6,294 nt of DNA from Candidatus Bathyarchaeota archaeon (GTDB lineage: Archaea; Thermoproteota; Bathyarchaeia; Bathyarchaeales; UBA233): assembly GCA_029907045.1 (NCBI GenBank), contig JARYMR010000087.1, positions 1-6,294 of the forward strand, given 5' to 3'. The notes beneath the pieces were generated by a model. The model ran no database searches. It was not told where the DNA came from and saw only the letters and a program-made list of their open reading frames with translations. Within the stretch, counting starts at the first letter, position 1, and every line of letters begins with the position of its first letter. Shown one piece after another: positions 5,496 to 6,294 of this stretch. Position numbers and translations under genes: made by a program.

Positions 5496-6294
5496 ATGGC
5501 TAAAGAAGAAATAGCCGAAAAACAAGAAAAGCGAATCCTAATTTTATGCGTAGATAGAGACGGCGATTTAGGGGCAAAGGCTGAAATAAAAACCCCAGTT
5601 GTCGGCAGAGAAGCAAATCTAAACGCAGCAGTAGCCCTAGCCCTCCGAGATCCAGAAGAACCAGATGCTAACGCCATGTTTGAGGCAGTCCGCGTGTATG
5701 ATCGCCTAAAAAGCGAAGGCAAACCAGAAGAAGTTTTTGAAATAGCAACCATTTCGGGTTCTGAACTTGGCGGAGTGGGTGCCGATAGAAAAATTGTGGC
5801 TGAACTTAGCGAATTGTTGGATTCTTTCTCGGCTAATGAGGTTATTCTGGTTACTGATGGCTATTCAGACGAAGCAGTTTTGCCCTTGGTAGAGTCAAGG
5901 GTTCCCGTTTCTTCGGTTAGGCGAATAGTTGTAAAACACAGCGAGTCCATAGAAGAAACAGCTGCAATTTTTACGAGATACTTAAAAATGATAATGGAAA
6001 ATCCGCGTTATTCCCGCATAGCCTTGGGCTTACCTGGACTGCTTTTATTAATATTGGGAGTTTTATCCATCTTTAACCTGCTATATTATTATTGGGTAGC
6101 CTTCATTTTTGTTTTCAGCGTTTTCCTGCTTGTGAAAGGCTTTGGAGTTGACAAAACTGTTAGGAACTTTTACCAATGGATGAAAGAATATTCTCATCTA
6201 AAAGCGATTCCCGAAGGCGAATCTGGAACGACTCCAGAGAATCTTATAAATTCGAAAAGACTAATTGGCAATGCAAAGAAAGTATGGATAATTA
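5496..6294 (+). CDS. DUF373 family archaeal membrane protein, N-terminal part
   Basis: The frame is open from ATG 5496 to the window edge (266 codons seen), so the C-terminus is missing. AGAGG at 5486-5490 lies 5 nt before the ATG. The soluble N-terminal domain matches DUF373: C18-V-D-R-D-G-D24 near the start, P34-V-V-G-R38, R51-D-P-E-E-P-D-A-N-A60, V119-T-D-G-Y-S-D-E126, and S134-R-V-P-V. Two membrane helices follow at about 174-194 and 197-216, then a charged cytoplasm-like stretch; family members usually carry several more helices, expected beyond the window. DUF373 proteins are almost confined to archaea and their function is unknown. The Asp-rich motifs suggest metal or nucleotide binding, which is inference. 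The gene lies 46 nt after the coiled-coil gene; a TATA-like stretch near 5464-5474 could give it its own promoter. Leucine codon use shifts within the gene. Confidence 0.85.
   Translation, partial: MAKEEIAEKQEKRILILCVDRDGDLGAKAEIKTPVVGREANLNAAVALALRDPEEPDANAMFEAVRVYDRLKSEGKPEEVFEIATISGSELGGVGADRKIVAELSELLDSFSANEVILVTDGYSDEAVLPLVESRVPVSSVRRIVVKHSESIEETAAIFTRYLKMIMENPRYSRIALGLPGLLLLILGVLSIFNLLYYYWVAFIFVFSVFLLVKGFGVDKTVRNFYQWMKEYSHLKAIPEGESGTTPENLINSKRLIGNAKKVWII

Noticed and set aside
5291..5752. Minus-strand open frame of 153 codons
   Set aside because: It lies antisense across the end of the coiled-coil gene, the gap and the start of the DUF373 gene, all of which have family-level support; its Ser/Phe/Leu-rich translation resembles no protein family.

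Overview
The window looks like an AT-rich piece of an archaeal chromosome, probably from the TACK side of the tree and plausibly a Bathyarchaeota-like lineage. The evidence is the gene content: a DUF373 membrane protein, a COG1340-type coiled-coil protein, a stand-alone beta subunit of ADP-forming acyl-CoA synthetase and an archaeal tRNA-His guanylyltransferase. BRE/TATA-type promoter elements and several TTG starts with Shine-Dalgarno sequences also fit. The lineage is inferred from protein resemblance only. All eight genes lie on the + strand. No RNA gene, insertion sequence or CRISPR array was seen, and no gap between genes exceeds about 70 bases.

Left part (1-1718): the C-terminal part of an HtpX-like M48 membrane protease, cut by the window edge, followed by a complete M20-family metallopeptidase/deacylase with all expected metal ligands.

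Middle part (about 1731-3080): a compact two-gene unit. A BRE/TATA element is followed at once by a perfect 8+8 bp inverted repeat and then the ATG of an ECF-transporter-type substrate-binding membrane protein. That gene overlaps by 29 nt a gene for a membrane-anchored extracellular protein with a DUF4430 (transcobalamin C-terminal-like) domain. I read this as a repressible uptake module, possibly for a corrinoid or another vitamin. It is the most interesting item in the window.

Right part (about 3092-6294): a tightly packed run of the ADP-forming acyl-CoA synthetase beta subunit (TTG start with a good SD), the tRNA-His guanylyltransferase (23 nt overlap), the coiled-coil protein (TTG start directly after the previous stop) and a DUF373 membrane protein that runs off the right edge. 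The first three are probably co-transcribed and translationally coupled. The DUF373 gene follows after 46 nt and may belong to the same unit. This run mixes energy metabolism with tRNA/translation-type functions, and the alpha subunit of the synthetase is not in the window.
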